In this document: one piece after another, positions 27,500 to 36,680 of the stretch
Layout: each line of letters begins with the position of its first letter
Position numbering within the stretch: the first letter of the stretch is position 1
Assembly: GCF_002937115.1 (NCBI RefSeq)
Contig: NZ_NHRY01000075.1
Span: 24,966 to 88,965, forward strand
DNA from: Rhodopila globiformis
Lineage (GTDB): Bacteria > Pseudomonadota > Alphaproteobacteria > Acetobacterales > Acetobacteraceae
Reading direction: 5' to 3'
Length of the DNA stretch: 64,000 nt
Program-made: the position numbers and the translations under genes
The notes under the pieces: model-generated
What the model was told of the DNA's origin: nothing
The model's input: only the letters and a program-made list of their open reading frames with translations
The model's database searches: none

Positions 27500-28198
27500 A
27501 TGACCGCCTCGTTCCCGACCTCGGCGCTAGCGCCGGACGCGACGACACCGTTGATCCTGGCGCTACCCAAGGGGCGCATCCTGTCGGAGTGCGGCCCGCT
27601 GCTGGCGCGGGCCGGCATCGTGCCGTCGCCGGACTACGCCGACGGGGACAGCCGCCGGCTGCGCTTCCCGACAGACGATCCGCTGCTGGACATCGTCCGC
27701 GTCCGCCCGTTCGACGTCGCCACCTTCGTCGCCTTCGGCGCCGCGCATATCGGCATCTGCGGCGCCGACGTGCTGATGGAATTCGACTACCCGGAGGTGT
27801 ACGCGCCGCTCGACCTGGGCATCGGCAAGTGCCGTGTCTCGGTCGCCGAGCCGGCGGCAACGGCCGGGACCGACGATCCGTCGCGCTGGTCGGAGGTGCG
27901 GGTGGCGTCGAAGTATCCCAACATCGCCCGGCGGCACTATGCCGGCCGCGGCATCCACGCCGAGGTGGTGCACCTGAACGGCGCGATGGAGCTGGCCCCA
28001 GGCCTCGGCCTGTGCCGAATGATCGTCGACCTGGTGCAGACCGGCTCCACCCTGAAGGCCAACGGGTTAGTGGAAACCGAGGTGATCGCCGACGTCACCA
28101 GCCGGCTGATCGTCAATCGCACCGCGCTGAAGACGCAGCCTGAGGCCATCGGCGCCTGGATCGCCCGCTTCCGCGCGGCGCTGGAGACCGGCGGTTAG
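27500..28198 (+). CDS. hisG: ATP phosphoribosyltransferase, short form
   Basis: A 232-residue enzyme for the first step of histidine synthesis, condensing ATP and PRPP. It has the N-terminal ALPKGRILSE motif, the central ADVLMEFDYPEVY region, the RVASKYPNIARRHY block and the PRPP-binding segment NGAMELAPGLGLCRMIVDLVQTG. It lacks the C-terminal histidine-binding domain of long HisG. Short forms need HisZ as regulatory subunit, and no hisZ is present in the window. The rest of the conserved block (hisD onward) follows after a toxin-antitoxin module. Confidence 0.95.
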   Translation: MTASFPTSALAPDATTPLILALPKGRILSECGPLLARAGIVPSPDYADGDSRRLRFPTDDPLLDIVRVRPFDVATFVAFGAAHIGICGADVLMEFDYPEVYAPLDLGIGKCRVSVAEPAATAGTDDPSRWSEVRVASKYPNIARRHYAGRGIHAEVVHLNGAMELAPGLGLCRMIVDLVQTGSTLKANGLVETEVIADVTSRLIVNRTALKTQPEAIGAWIARFRAALETGG

Positions 28199-28265
28199 AG
28201 CGCTATCGGCATGGCTGGAATCGCCGAGCGATTCGGGTCGATGAAATTGCTCGCGAGATATGAGC

Positions 28266-28298
28266 GAGGGCGTTTCCAGTCTGGGTGGAAACGCTCTG
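28266..28298. repeat. Hairpin downstream of hisG sharing the GCGTTTCCA motif
   Basis: Arms at 28266-28278 and 28286-28298 pair with few mismatches around a CTGGG-type loop. The arm sequence GGGCGTTTCCA is the same as in the 42-bp palindrome at 20087-20128. It could act as a terminator after hisG, although no T tract follows. Confidence 0.6.
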
Positions 28299-28467
28299 GC
28301 GTCTGCAGGACGGTCATTGATGGGTGGCGAATCGGGGCGCACGCGAAGGCGTTCTGTTTTTCGCCGGCTCTGATCCTATGCATTTCCTGGACCAGCCGAT
28401 CAAAGCCGTTTGTCAGGACGAATAACATTGGCATCACTGCCGTTGGCGCGGTCTGTGGCCTGGCCGG

Positions 28468-29058
28468 TCATGCAGCCTGAACGCCCAGCTCATGCCGGGC
28501 TTCACGAACCGCATTGATCGCGTGCTGCGCCATATCGGCGATATCCATATTCCGGCCCGACGCGATTATCCGGGCTCGCAAATTCGCTTCGGCAAGTCGC
28601 TTCGTATCCTCATCGATTTGAGCAAAAACCGCATCCGCCGCAGGATTGTCGATATTGGCTTGCATCATCAAATGTCTTGCGACTTCCGGATCAGTTGCCA
28701 GAACCCTGATCAACGTATCGGCTGCCTTGTTTTGGGGCACTTTACCCCGCTCCCACCGCGTCCAGGTCTTGGGGCCGATGGAAAGCATCGCTTCAAGGTC
28801 CGTTTGGCGCAACGCGTATTTCAGACGGATGCGGCGCAACGCCTCAGCGCTCAAGAGACCATCGAGTTCGCGAATCTTCGCCGCTACGGCGAGTTCATGC
28901 CGGCTGATCTGATCGCCTGAGTACACGATGCTACCGCATGTGCCACAGACCGTGCGTTCGTCATCAATCGTGGTTTCCTTGCCGCCATGGACAAAGGTGA
29001 ATGGAGCAATTTGTTGAAATATCGCTGAACTTCCGCAGTTCGTGCAAATCTCATTCAT
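28468..29058 (-). CDS. MqsA-like antitoxin (zinc ribbon + HTH)
   Basis: 196 residues. The N-terminal CTNCGSS...CGTCGS cysteine pairs form the zinc ribbon of YgiT/MqsA proteins, and a helix-turn-helix follows (about 70-125), with LRQTDLEAMLSIGPKTWTRWERGK as its recognition region. A C-terminal helical extension of about 70 residues is longer than in E. coli MqsA. It should bind the toxin and repress the operon through the palindrome at 29376-29400. Its ATG overlaps the toxin stop (ATGAATGA), so the two are coupled. Confidence 0.85.
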   Translation of the reverse strand: MNEICTNCGSSAIFQQIAPFTFVHGGKETTIDDERTVCGTCGSIVYSGDQISRHELAVAAKIRELDGLLSAEALRRIRLKYALRQTDLEAMLSIGPKTWTRWERGKVPQNKAADTLIRVLATDPEVARHLMMQANIDNPAADAVFAQIDEDTKRLAEANLRARIIASGRNMDIADMAQHAINAVREARHELGVQAA

Positions 29059-29365
29059 ATCTCTCATCCCTCTTGAAGGATGTCACAACCAGTTTCTCTC
29101 CACTGACAAGAAGCTTGATGAACATCTTCGTTCCGCACCCGTCGATCCAGATCGAGTAATAGTCTGAGGTCGTTTGCGGAAAATATTTTTCCGTCGGCTT
29201 CGATTTGAAGCAATGAATCTCGCCCAGCTCGGTGGCCAATATCTCCCGGAGGTCGTCCGAGTCCAAATCATGCCGCCGAAGCTCCGCAAGAACCGGTTGG
29301 AAGAACGAGCAAGTGCGTTCGTCGGCGACAAGCCTACGAACTGTTTCAAGAGCATTGGCAGGCAT
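29051..29365 (-). CDS. MqsR-like toxin
   Basis: About 104 residues upstream of the MqsA-like gene. The pattern LETVRRLVADERT...LREILATEL...SDYYSIWIDGCGTKMFIKLLV...KLVVTSFKRDERYE follows the RelE-like fold of MqsR mRNA interferases, including the terminal SFK strand. Similarity to E. coli MqsR is weak, so the family call rests on fold pattern and the partner. The start is ATG 29365 or GTG 29371, two codons earlier. The module is visibly less GC-rich than hisG and hisD, consistent with transfer. Confidence 0.7.
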   Translation of the reverse strand: MPANALETVRRLVADERTCSFFQPVLAELRRHDLDSDDLREILATELGEIHCFKSKPTEKYFPQTTSDYYSIWIDGCGTKMFIKLLVSGEKLVVTSFKRDERYE

Positions 29366-29375
29366 AATCACCCAT

Positions 29376-29400
29376 TAGAGGTAGCACGGTGCTACCTCTA
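29376..29400 (-). promoter_or_regulatory. Palindromic operator of the toxin-antitoxin operon
   Basis: A perfect inverted repeat: TAGAGGTAGCA at 29376-29386, spacer CGG, and TGCTACCTCTA at 29390-29400. It lies directly upstream of the toxin start, within reach of the minus-strand promoter and 73 bases before hisD on the other strand. MqsA-type antitoxins bind such AGGT(N)ACCT palindromes. It is probably the autoregulatory site. Confidence 0.75.
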
Positions 29401-29473
29401 TTGTCAACGCAACCCAACCAGCCCGAACGATACCGGCTTGGACGGAGGCAACGTTATCCGCTAAACGGCATTC

Positions 29474-30763
29474 ATGATTTGTATCTCCACCACCGACGCC
29501 GACTTCGAGGCGCGCTTCACCGAACTGCTGTCGCAAGCGCGCGAAACCACCGAGACGGTTGATCGCATCGTCGCCGGCATCATCGCCGATGTGCGCGCCC
29601 GCGGCGACGCGGCGCTGATCGACTACACCGCGCGCTTCGACCGCCAGACGCTGACGCCCGGGACGCTGCGCGTCAGCGCCGCGGAAATCGAGGCAGCCGC
29701 CGCGTCCATTCCGGCAGACCTCGCCGCCGCCCTGGACCTCGCCGCGATCCGGATCGAGACGTTCCATCGCGCCCAACTGCCGCAGGACCTGCGGATGACC
29801 GACGCCGCCGGCGTGACCATGGGCCAGCGCTGGACCGCACTGGATGCGGTCGGGCTGTACGTGCCCGGGGGCAAGGCGGCCTATCCGTCCTCGGTGCTGA
29901 TGAACGCCATCCCGGCACGCGCGGCCGGCGTCGGCCGCATCGCCATGTGCGTGCCGACGCCCGGCGGCGTGCTGAACCCGCTGGTGCTGGCCGCCGCCCG
30001 CCGCGCCGGGGTCACCGAGATCTACCGCATCGGCGGCGCCCAGGCGGTCGCGGCCCTGGCCTACGGCACCGCCAGCATCCCGGCCGTCGATCGCATCGTC
30101 GGGCCCGGCAACGCCTATGTCGCCGAGGCCAAGCGCCAGGTGTTCGGCCGCGTCGGCATCGACAATATCGCCGGCCCGTCCGAGGTGGTGGTGCTGGCGG
30201 ATGCGAACAACGATCCGCGCCGCATCGCCGTCGACCTGCTGGCGCAGGCCGAGCATGACGAGGCGGCGCAGTCCATCCTGATCACCGACAGTGCCGCCTT
30301 CGCCGACGCCGTCGCCGCCGCGGTGGCGGCCGAGCTGCCCACCCTGCCCCGCGCCGCCATTGCCGGCGCCAGCTGGGAGGCGCACGGCGCCATGATCGTC
30401 GTCGATGACTGGGCGCAGGCCGTCGCCCTGGTCGATCGCCTGGCGCCGGAGCACCTGGAGCTGATGCTGCCGGACCCGGAGGCGATGTTCGCCCGCGTCC
30501 GCCACGCCGGCGCCGCCTTCCTGGGCGGCTGGTGCCCGGAAGCGGTGGGCGACTACGTGGCCGGCCCGAACCACGTGCTGCCGACCGGGCGGACCGCGCG
30601 GTTCGCCTCTGGCCTGTCGGTGTTCGACTTCCTGAAGCGGACGACCTGGGTGTCGGCGAGCCGGGCGGCACTGGCGGAAATCGGCCCGGCCGGCGTGGCG
30701 CTGGCCGAGGCGGAGGGCCTGCAGGCGCATGCGCGCAGCATCGCCCTGCGGCTGCAGTCGTAG
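29474..30763 (+). CDS. hisD: Histidinol dehydrogenase
   Basis: A 429-residue zinc enzyme that oxidises L-histidinol to histidine in two NAD-dependent steps. It shows the substrate loop GLYVPGGKAAYPSSV, the NAD-binding IGGAQAVAALAYG and IVGPGNAYVAEAKRQ blocks, AGPSEVVVLAD, and the zinc/catalytic region LAQAEHDEAAQ with the later APEHLEL. It is complete and typical in length. It is separated from hisG by the MqsRA-like module and a divergent promoter region; these two his genes are usually adjacent in related genomes. Confidence 0.96.
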   Translation: MICISTTDADFEARFTELLSQARETTETVDRIVAGIIADVRARGDAALIDYTARFDRQTLTPGTLRVSAAEIEAAAASIPADLAAALDLAAIRIETFHRAQLPQDLRMTDAAGVTMGQRWTALDAVGLYVPGGKAAYPSSVLMNAIPARAAGVGRIAMCVPTPGGVLNPLVLAAARRAGVTEIYRIGGAQAVAALAYGTASIPAVDRIVGPGNAYVAEAKRQVFGRVGIDNIAGPSEVVVLADANNDPRRIAVDLLAQAEHDEAAQSILITDSAAFADAVAAAVAAELPTLPRAAIAGASWEAHGAMIVVDDWAQAVALVDRLAPEHLELMLPDPEAMFARVRHAGAAFLGGWCPEAVGDYVAGPNHVLPTGRTARFASGLSVFDFLKRTTWVSASRAALAEIGPAGVALAEAEGLQAHARSIALRLQS

Positions 30764-31243
30764 CGCGGCGAGTTGCTGCTTCCCGTCATGGTAGGCGAAG
30801 GCCCACCATCCACGCCTGGCGGTGCCGATATCAGCCAACGCCGTGGATGGTGGGCCTTCGTCTACCATGACAACATAGCAACGCCACTGCCACCAACCCG
30901 CAAGTTTTAACGCACATGCGGCCTGCGCCAGCCATGACGATGAAGCTGTGCCGTCGATCCGTCCCGACTCATGTTCGATTTGCTCTGGCGCTCTTACAGA
31001 CGTTTCCGCCCCGGGGCGCTCCATCCGCAACCCGGACGGAAGACGTTTTCGTGACCGCTTTTCGCCGCGGGCGGCCATGTGGAGCGGGTGCAGCGGCGCG
31101 GTAGCGGCGGCACAACCCGCTTCGGACGGCAGGGTTGACGGGTGGCCGCCATCGGGCGGGCAACGCCGCGGCCGCTGCTATCACTTGACCTTGCCGGCGC
31201 CGAATATCATGTTCCCGCCGAATCAACGGAACCATGGGGCCTG
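30764..31243. other. Intergenic region hisD-infA
   Basis: Holds one family B palindromic repeat near the left end. The remainder (30900-31240) has no supported gene. The infA promoter should lie in its last 100 bases. Confidence 0.5.
30784..30871. repeat. Repeat family B palindrome
   Basis: Runs from CGTCATGGTAGGCGAAGGCC to its complement at the right edge (GGCCTTCGTCTACCATGAC), with inner arms CCATCCACGCC and GGCGT(G)GATGG-like. It is a long imperfect hairpin of about 88 bp. The same layout recurs near 35.5, 42.2, 46.0 and 51.5 kb. Confidence 0.85.
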
Positions 31244-31462
31244 ATGTCAAAAGAGGACATGATCGAATTCAGCGGCACGGTGATGGAGCTTCTGCCCAAC
31301 GCCATGTTCCGCGTGAAGCTGGACAACGAGCACTCCATCCTTGCCCACACCAGCGGCAAGATGCGCAAGAACCGTATCCGCGTACTGGCCGGCGACCGGG
31401 TGAACGTCGAGATGACGCCCTACGACCTGACCAAGGGCCGGATCACCTTCCGCTTCAAGTAA
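31244..31462 (+). CDS. infA: Translation initiation factor IF-1
   Basis: A 72-residue OB-fold (S1-like) protein that binds the ribosomal A site during initiation. It starts [19 protein letters not shown] and contains [29 protein letters not shown] residues and the terminal KGRITFRFK. It is full length. The start is fixed by the conserved N-terminus. First gene of a short run infA-maf-RNase E/G-yacG with small or overlapping junctions. Confidence 0.98.
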   Translation: MSKEDMIEFSGTVMELLPNAMFRVKLDNEHSILAHTSGKMRKNRIRVLAGDRVNVEMTPYDLTKGRITFRFK

Positions 31463-31478
31463 TGCGCGTGCCCTGCGG

Positions 31479-32054
31479 GTGAAGCCGCTCCCGCTGGTGC
31501 TGGCCTCATCCAGCCCGCGACGCCTGATGCTGCTGCAGCAGATCGGCATCACGCCCGCGCATATCATTGCCCCCGATATCGACGAGACTCCCGCGCCCGA
31601 TGAGCCGCCGCGGCTGTATGCCGCGCGCATGGCCCGCGGCAAGGCGGCTGCGGTGCGCTTTCCGGACCACCTGGTGCTGGCCGCCGACACGGTGGTTGCC
31701 GCCGGACGGCGCATCCTGCCCAAGGCGGAAACGCCGGACGATCTCCGCGCCTGCATGGCCCTGCTGTCCGGCCGCCGCCACCGGGTGATCACCGCGGTCG
31801 CACTGGCCAGCCCCGACGGCGCGCTGCGGGAGCGCGTGGTCGAGAACATCGTCACCTGGAACCGCCTGACGGACGACCAGGTCGAGCGCTATGTCGCCAC
31901 CGGGGAAGGCCTCGGCAAGTCCGGCGGCTACGCGATCAACGGCTATGCCGCCAGCTTCATCCGCTTCCTGTCGGGCAGCCAGTCCGGCGTCGTCGGCCTG
32001 CCTCTGTTCGAAACCGCCCAGTTGCTGCGCAGCTTCGGCTGGCAGGTGCCGTGA
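31479..32054 (+). CDS. maf: Maf-family nucleoside triphosphate pyrophosphatase
   Basis: 191 residues, GTG start. The family's LASSSPRRLMLL motif is at the N-terminus, with the ADTVVAAGRRILPKAE metal/substrate region near 65-80 and the GKSGGYAINGYAA loop near 147-159. Maf proteins hydrolyse non-canonical NTPs (dTTP/UTP or m7GTP, depending on subfamily) and were first linked to septum formation. It starts 16 bases after infA and its stop overlaps the RNase start by 4 bases. Confidence 0.93.
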   Translation: MKPLPLVLASSSPRRLMLLQQIGITPAHIIAPDIDETPAPDEPPRLYAARMARGKAAAVRFPDHLVLAADTVVAAGRRILPKAETPDDLRACMALLSGRRHRVITAVALASPDGALRERVVENIVTWNRLTDDQVERYVATGEGLGKSGGYAINGYAASFIRFLSGSQSGVVGLPLFETAQLLRSFGWQVP

Positions 32055-33169
32055 CGCTGTCCATCCGCGTCGCCGCCAGCCCGGGCGAGGCGCAGGTTGC
32101 CGTGGTCGCCAGTGATCGCTTGGTGGACTACGCGCTGTGGCGCCCGGGCGCGCCGGACGGCGTCGGCGACCTGCACGTCGGCCGGGTGACCGCCGTGGTC
32201 CCGGCGATGGCCGGGGCGTTCGTCGCCCTGGCGGATCATCAGGGCTTCCTGCCCGACAGCGAAGGCGGCAAGGGCCTGACCGTGGGAACGATCCTGGCCG
32301 TGCGGGTGACCCGCGCCGCCCAGGGCAGCAAGGGTCCGCGACTCACCGCCCGTGTGGACCAGGCACTGGCCGCAGGCGGGCCGCCGCGCATGCTGCAGCG
32401 CGGCCCCGGCCCGGTGGCGCGCCTGGCGGAACGCCATCCGGACGCCGCCATCCTGGTGGACGACGCGGGCCTGGCGGTGGCGCTGCGGGCCGAGGCCGGG
32501 CGTCCGGTGTCGGTGACTGCCGGCGTGTTCGACGCGGACATCGCCGACGCCGTCGACGCGCTGTCCCGTCCGGTTGTCGTGCTGCCCGGCGGCGCCCGGC
32601 TGTCGATCTGGCCGACTCCGGCACTGGTGGCGATCGACGTCGACGCCGGCGGCGCGCTGGAGGGCGGCGGTGGCGCACGCGGCCGGCACGAGGCACTGAA
32701 CCGGTCCGTGCTGCCGGCGCTGGCGGCGCAGATCAGGCTGCGCAACCTCTCGGGCGGCATTGTCGTTGACTTGGCGGGGCTGTCGCCGCGGCGGCGGACG
32801 GCGCTGGCGCCGGATTTCGTCCGTGCCCTGGCGGATGACCCATTGCGCCCCCGCTTCCTGGGCTTCACCGCGCTCGGGCTGGCGGAGATTGTCCGGGCCC
32901 GGGTGCATCCGCCGCTGCATGAGCTGCTGTCCGGCCCGCTCGCCGCCGGGCTGGCCGGGCTGAAGGCGGTGCTGGCGGCGCATGGCCAGGACCCGCGGCG
33001 GATGCCGGCGCTGCGGGCGCATCCTGCGGTGGTCTCGGCCTTGCAAAGCGACGACGTAGCCCTGGCGGATCTTGTCCGGCGGACCGGACGCGCGGTTACA
33101 GTGCGCTCGGATCCATCGCTGCCGCCGTTCACCTGGCTGCTGGAGACAGACAATGGCCAAGGAGCCTGA
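32051..33169 (+). CDS. Ribonuclease E/G-family endoribonuclease (short)
   Basis: 372 residues, GTG start overlapping the maf stop. An S1-like region (about 40-110, [20 protein letters not shown]) is followed by the RNase domain with metal-binding aspartates in VAIDVDAGG and GGIVVDLAG. It is shorter than RNase G (about 490) and has no CPxC zinc-link or C-terminal extension, so it should not tetramerise the way RNase E does. It probably acts in rRNA or mRNA processing. The short form at this locus is what I would expect in Acetobacteraceae. Confidence 0.85.
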   Translation: MTLSIRVAASPGEAQVAVVASDRLVDYALWRPGAPDGVGDLHVGRVTAVVPAMAGAFVALADHQGFLPDSEGGKGLTVGTILAVRVTRAAQGSKGPRLTARVDQALAAGGPPRMLQRGPGPVARLAERHPDAAILVDDAGLAVALRAEAGRPVSVTAGVFDADIADAVDALSRPVVVLPGGARLSIWPTPALVAIDVDAGGALEGGGGARGRHEALNRSVLPALAAQIRLRNLSGGIVVDLAGLSPRRRTALAPDFVRALADDPLRPRFLGFTALGLAEIVRARVHPPLHELLSGPLAAGLAGLKAVLAAHGQDPRRMPALRAHPAVVSALQSDDVALADLVRRTGRAVTVRSDPSLPPFTWLLETDNGQGA

Positions 33170-33350
33170 AACCAAGTCGCTGCCCCCCTGCCCGGTCTGC
33201 GGACGGCCTGCCGCCGCGGCGCACCGGCCGTTCTGCTCGGCGCGCTGCCAGGAGGTTGACCTCGGGCGCTGGCTGTCGGGCGTCTATCGCATCCCCGGCC
33301 CGCCGGCGGAACTGGACGAGGATCCGCCGCCGTCGCCGGATGCGGCGTGA
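33153..33350 (+). CDS. yacG: DNA gyrase inhibitor YacG (zinc protein)
   Basis: A 65-residue zinc-binding protein that binds GyrB in characterised relatives. The zinc site is formed by CPVCGRP and the later [15 protein letters not shown], which is the family signature. The tail is Pro/Asp-rich and probably disordered. ATG 33153 overlaps the end of the RNase gene by 17 bases, so expression is coupled. Confidence 0.92.
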   Translation: MAKEPETKSLPPCPVCGRPAAAAHRPFCSARCQEVDLGRWLSGVYRIPGPPAELDEDPPPSPDAA

Positions 33351-33476
33351 GCCGATACCTGACGCGGCCCAAGGCGTCTGCCGGTGCGCCGAAAAAGATG
33401 AATTTCGTGGGTTGATCCCGGCACGGGGCTGGGCTAATCAGCCGCCTCCAACGCGGTCGCGGTTGCGGCCGGCGAT

Positions 33477-33552
33477 GCCCAGGTAGCTCAGTTGGTAGAG
33501 CATGCGACTGAAAATCGCAGTGTCGGTGGTTCGATTCCGCCCCTGGGCACCA
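33477..33552 (+). tRNA. tRNA-Phe (GAA)
   Basis: 76 nt with encoded CCA. The acceptor stem pairs GCCCAGG with CCTGGGC. The anticodon stem TGCGA/TCGCA encloses the 7-base loop CTGAAAA, giving anticodon GAA. The T loop has GGTTCGATTCC. It closes the conserved housekeeping block. tRNA 3' ends are common integration sites, and the DNA to the right is less conserved in kind, but I see no attachment-site duplication. Confidence 0.97.
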
Positions 33553-34074
33553 TTTTGAAATTGCTGGTTTGTTTGCGGTTTCCCCCATCCTTCCCGAACT
33601 GGCAGCCAGCGCTGGACCCCATAGGGAACGCCTCCTGTCCCGGCGCCGGGAGCAGTTCCGGAAAACGGGCCACAGCTTCGTCCGTCATGTCGCCGATGGC
33701 TTGATTGGACTCCCTGAGTGATCTGGCCCGTTGAACGTCAGCCTCTATCATCGCACCGTTCTGCGGGCACCATCCCCTGCGACGCGCGGGTGCGTCAACT
33801 CGCATGGGATCGGCACCCCCATCAGGCCGGCTCCATTATCCGCCATGCCGGTGACTCCCGCTGGAGACGAAAGAGGGATTGCCATGCCCTCCGGCAAGGG
33901 CGGGCGCTGGAGCGGCTGGCGACGGTGCCGGCAGGCGTTAAATCAGGGCTGGCTGTTGCCTATCCGTCATGGCCCGGCTTTCTCCGGTCTGAACAACAAG
34001 CCGGGGCCATGACGGAATGGCAAGCATCGTGCCCTCGATCCCGATATTCTAACGCCAATGGGGGCCATCCCCGC
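33553..34074. other. 522 bp after tRNA-Phe without a supported gene
   Basis: Contains a family A repeat at 33965-34014. The rest shows only low-quality frames on both strands. No integrase or att repeat is visible. Confidence 0.5.
33965..34014. repeat. Repeat family A palindrome (short copy)
   Basis: CGTCATGGCCCGGCTT at the left pairs with AAGCCGGGGCCATGACG at the right across a short loop. It lies 60 bases past the 3' end of the acyltransferase gene. Confidence 0.8.
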
Positions 34075-35310
34075 CTACCGCGCCATCCTGGCCGGGGCAG
34101 GACGACCGCCGGAAGCGTCTCGCACGCGCCGCCCCAGGATGATCGCACCGGCGTCGATACGCGCGAACGCGGCCGCAGCCACCAGACTTGCACCCAGCAC
34201 AACGACGACGGTGGCCAACCGCGCCGCCCGCAGGCCAATCATCGGCGCAGCCGTTACCAGCAACAGCGCCCCCAGGCCGAAAACAATCGGCCAGTGGACA
34301 AGGTAGATCGAAAACGACAGACGTCCGAGGCCTATCAGCATGGGGCGCGTGAGCGCAGCCCGGATGGCAGGCGAGGTCACCAAGCCAAAATATAACACAA
34401 GCGCACCGAGCACCTTTTGTGGATGGGGCGTGCAAGGCAGAATGGCCAGAAGATGCGCCTGGCACACCTTCGCGAGAACGGGGGCCTGCCACACCTCGGC
34501 CCGTACGCAGAGGAAAATGCCGGCGGCGATCAAGGCCACGGTGACGGCCCGGGGCAGATCCGGCAGCCGGCCGCGGCGCAGCGCGACCGCCAGCACGTGT
34601 CCGGCAATGAAGCACAGGAAGTGCGTCCGGGCGAGAAATGTGGTCGCCGCCGCCAAAGTCAGCAACCAACTCGTGCGGGACCGCCGTTGTGCCAGGGTCA
34701 GCAACAGCACCAGGACCGAGCCCTGCAGTTCCACGCTGAGGGTCCAGATTGGTGCGACATAGGCCAGGGTGACCGGATCGAGCCACCGTCCGAAGCCGAG
34801 CAGTGTCGGTGTTCCCATGCCGGCGTAGCCGAGAAAGAGCCCGTTGACGACGGCGTCCCTGACAAGGAATCCCACGCCGGGCGGCGGTCGCCACAGGCTC
34901 GCCAGCCACGACGAGTGCGTAAGGGCGCCGGCGGCCACGTTCGGCGAGCCGACGGCCAATTTGATTGCAAAAGAAAATATGCAGGCCGCGGCCGCGGGCA
35001 CCAGCAGGCGCGTGACGCGCCCGGCCAGCAGCGCGCCTGGCCGGTCCAGCCGGGGCGCGAAGGCTGCCGTCAGCACCGTGCCGCTCAGCACGAAGAACAG
35101 GTAAACGGCGCTGTAGCCGTCGTAGATGAAGAACAAAGGCGATTCGCGCACCAGCCCGGCAATCGTTCCTGTGGCGAGGGTCGAAAATACCAGCACAGGC
35201 GCGAAAGCCGTCAGCACGTGCAGTACCAGAACCTGCAACGACGCCAGTCCGCGAATCGATTCCAGGTAGCCCACGCGCCGGGCAAAAGCGTCACCGGCGG
35301 ACTGGGTCAT
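34075..35310 (-). CDS. Acyltransferase 3 (OafA/YrhL) family membrane protein
   Basis: 411 residues with ten or so membrane helices. The N-terminus LESIRGLASLQVLVLHV carries the catalytic RG(L/F)A and His of the acyltransferase 3 fold. YLFFVLSGTVL (FFxLSG motif), RVTRLLVPA and SFSIYLVHWPIVFG near the C-terminus are also family signatures. It should acylate a surface polysaccharide or lipid-linked sugar from the inner membrane. ATG 35310 places the catalytic motif at residue 17, as usual. No polysaccharide gene is adjacent. Confidence 0.88.
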   Translation of the reverse strand: MTQSAGDAFARRVGYLESIRGLASLQVLVLHVLTAFAPVLVFSTLATGTIAGLVRESPLFFIYDGYSAVYLFFVLSGTVLTAAFAPRLDRPGALLAGRVTRLLVPAAAACIFSFAIKLAVGSPNVAAGALTHSSWLASLWRPPPGVGFLVRDAVVNGLFLGYAGMGTPTLLGFGRWLDPVTLAYVAPIWTLSVELQGSVLVLLLTLAQRRSRTSWLLTLAAATTFLARTHFLCFIAGHVLAVALRRGRLPDLPRAVTVALIAAGIFLCVRAEVWQAPVLAKVCQAHLLAILPCTPHPQKVLGALVLYFGLVTSPAIRAALTRPMLIGLGRLSFSIYLVHWPIVFGLGALLLVTAAPMIGLRAARLATVVVVLGASLVAAAAFARIDAGAIILGRRVRDASGGRPAPARMAR

Positions 35311-35861
35311 TTCAGAATTCGGATTGCCATGCAGCCCCACAACACTGACGCCAGGACCCTGCCAGGACCCTGCCAGACGTGCCGCCAGAGGGCAATCAGG
35401 CAAAGAGGCAGATGACAACTGCCGAGGTGCTGAGCTTGAGGCGCCCTTGCGCCGTATTGGCGTTAAGATTGCGGCGGCCGTTGCTGTTCCGTCATGGCGG
35501 GCGCAGGCTAGGCATCCACGCCTTGCGGTGTTGATGCCGTCGAAAGACGTGGATGGGGCCCCCGCAACCGCCATGACGACAAAGCGGCCGCGCCGTCTCA
35601 ACCTGTCTGCGGTTTGCTGTGTGAATACAAGTGTTCTTCGGTTTCGCGGTCCTACCAACCTGGCAGAAAGCGCTGGCTGGGATTGCAGCCCTCCAGCACG
35701 ATCCGCCTGAGGGGAACCATCGGCGGAAACCGGTCATCGGACCAGGCCGCTGGCATAACCGCGCCGCGACGCCGCCGGGCGAGGTGACAATCCGCGGCGT
35801 ACCCTGTTGCATTGTTCAGACAGGACCACATTCGTTGACAAGAAATTCGGAGGGCAACGCC
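35311..35861. other. 551 bp with two repeat remnants
   Basis: Holds a family B repeat (35490-35578) and a partial family C arm near 35618-35650 (ATACAAGTGTTCTTCGGTTTC). No gene is supported. It contains the promoter regions of the two divergent genes on either side. Confidence 0.55.
35490..35578. repeat. Repeat family B palindrome
   Basis: CGTCATGGCGGGCGCAGGCT at the left edge and GCAACCGCCATGACG at the right, with inner ATCCACGCC...ACGTGGATGG arms. Somewhat more diverged than the copies at 30.8 and 46.0 kb. Confidence 0.8.
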
Positions 35862-36680
35862 ATGGCAGCGACATTCGATCCCGGGACCGCCCCGGCCATC
35901 ACATTCAAGGCCCGGAACGCCGAAGCCTATGAACGGGTCATGGGCCAGTGGAGCCGCCGGTTGGCGCCGCTGCTGATCCGCTTCGGCGGCCTCGCGGACG
36001 GTGACCGCGTCGTGGACGTCGGCTGCGGCACCGGCAGCCTGACCTTTACCGCGCCGCAGGTCGCCAACGTCGCCGCCGTGGCGGGGATCGACCAGGCCGA
36101 GGTCTACGTCGCCCATGCGCGCGCCCGGAACACCGATCCGCGCATCACCATCCAGCAGGCCGACGCGCGTGCCCTGCCGTTTGCCGACGCCGCGTTCGAC
36201 CGCGCCTTCTCGATGCTGGTGCTGCAATTCATCCCGGATGCCGCACGCGCGGTGGCGGAGATGCGCCGCGTCGTGCGCCCCGGTGGAACGGTGGCCGCGG
36301 CGGTGTGGGATGCCTATGGCGGCATGCTGCGGACCCGCCTGATCTGGGACACCGCCGCGATGCTGGATCCAGCGTTCGAGCCCCCGCTGTTCCGTTCCCT
36401 CAGCGCGCCCGGCGAACTGGTGACCACATGGCGCGAGGCCGGCCTGGTTGACGTGGAGGAGACGGACCTGGTGATCCGCATGGAATTTGCCGATTTCGAC
36501 GACTACTGGACATCCAGCACCGCCGAGGGACCGATGTTCCAGTTTGTCTCCGGGCTGCCGGACTCCGCCCGGGCCGCGCTGGCCGAGCGCGTGCGGCGCG
36601 CTTACTGCGCCAACCGGCCGGATGGCCCGCGCTCGTTCGCCAGCGTGGCATGGGCCTGCCGGGGCCGTGTTCCCGGATAG
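35862..36680 (+). CDS. Class I SAM-dependent methyltransferase
   Basis: 272 residues. Motif I is VVDVGCGTGSLTF at about residue 50, followed by the GIDQAEVYV acidic loop, DARALPFADAAFDRAFSM (motif II/III region of the UbiE/MenG-like type 11 fold) and VRPGGTVAAAVWD. The ATG follows a clear GGAGGG. The substrate cannot be inferred. It stands alone between repeat-rich intergenic regions. Confidence 0.85.
   Translation: MAATFDPGTAPAITFKARNAEAYERVMGQWSRRLAPLLIRFGGLADGDRVVDVGCGTGSLTFTAPQVANVAAVAGIDQAEVYVAHARARNTDPRITIQQADARALPFADAAFDRAFSMLVLQFIPDAARAVAEMRRVVRPGGTVAAAVWDAYGGMLRTRLIWDTAAMLDPAFEPPLFRSLSAPGELVTTWREAGLVDVEETDLVIRMEFADFDDYWTSSTAEGPMFQFVSGLPDSARAALAERVRRAYCANRPDGPRSFASVAWACRGRVPG

Noticed and set aside
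33477..35310. Possible genomic island inserted at tRNA-Phe
   Set aside because: No integrase, no duplicated tRNA 3' end and no composition break could be seen to the right.
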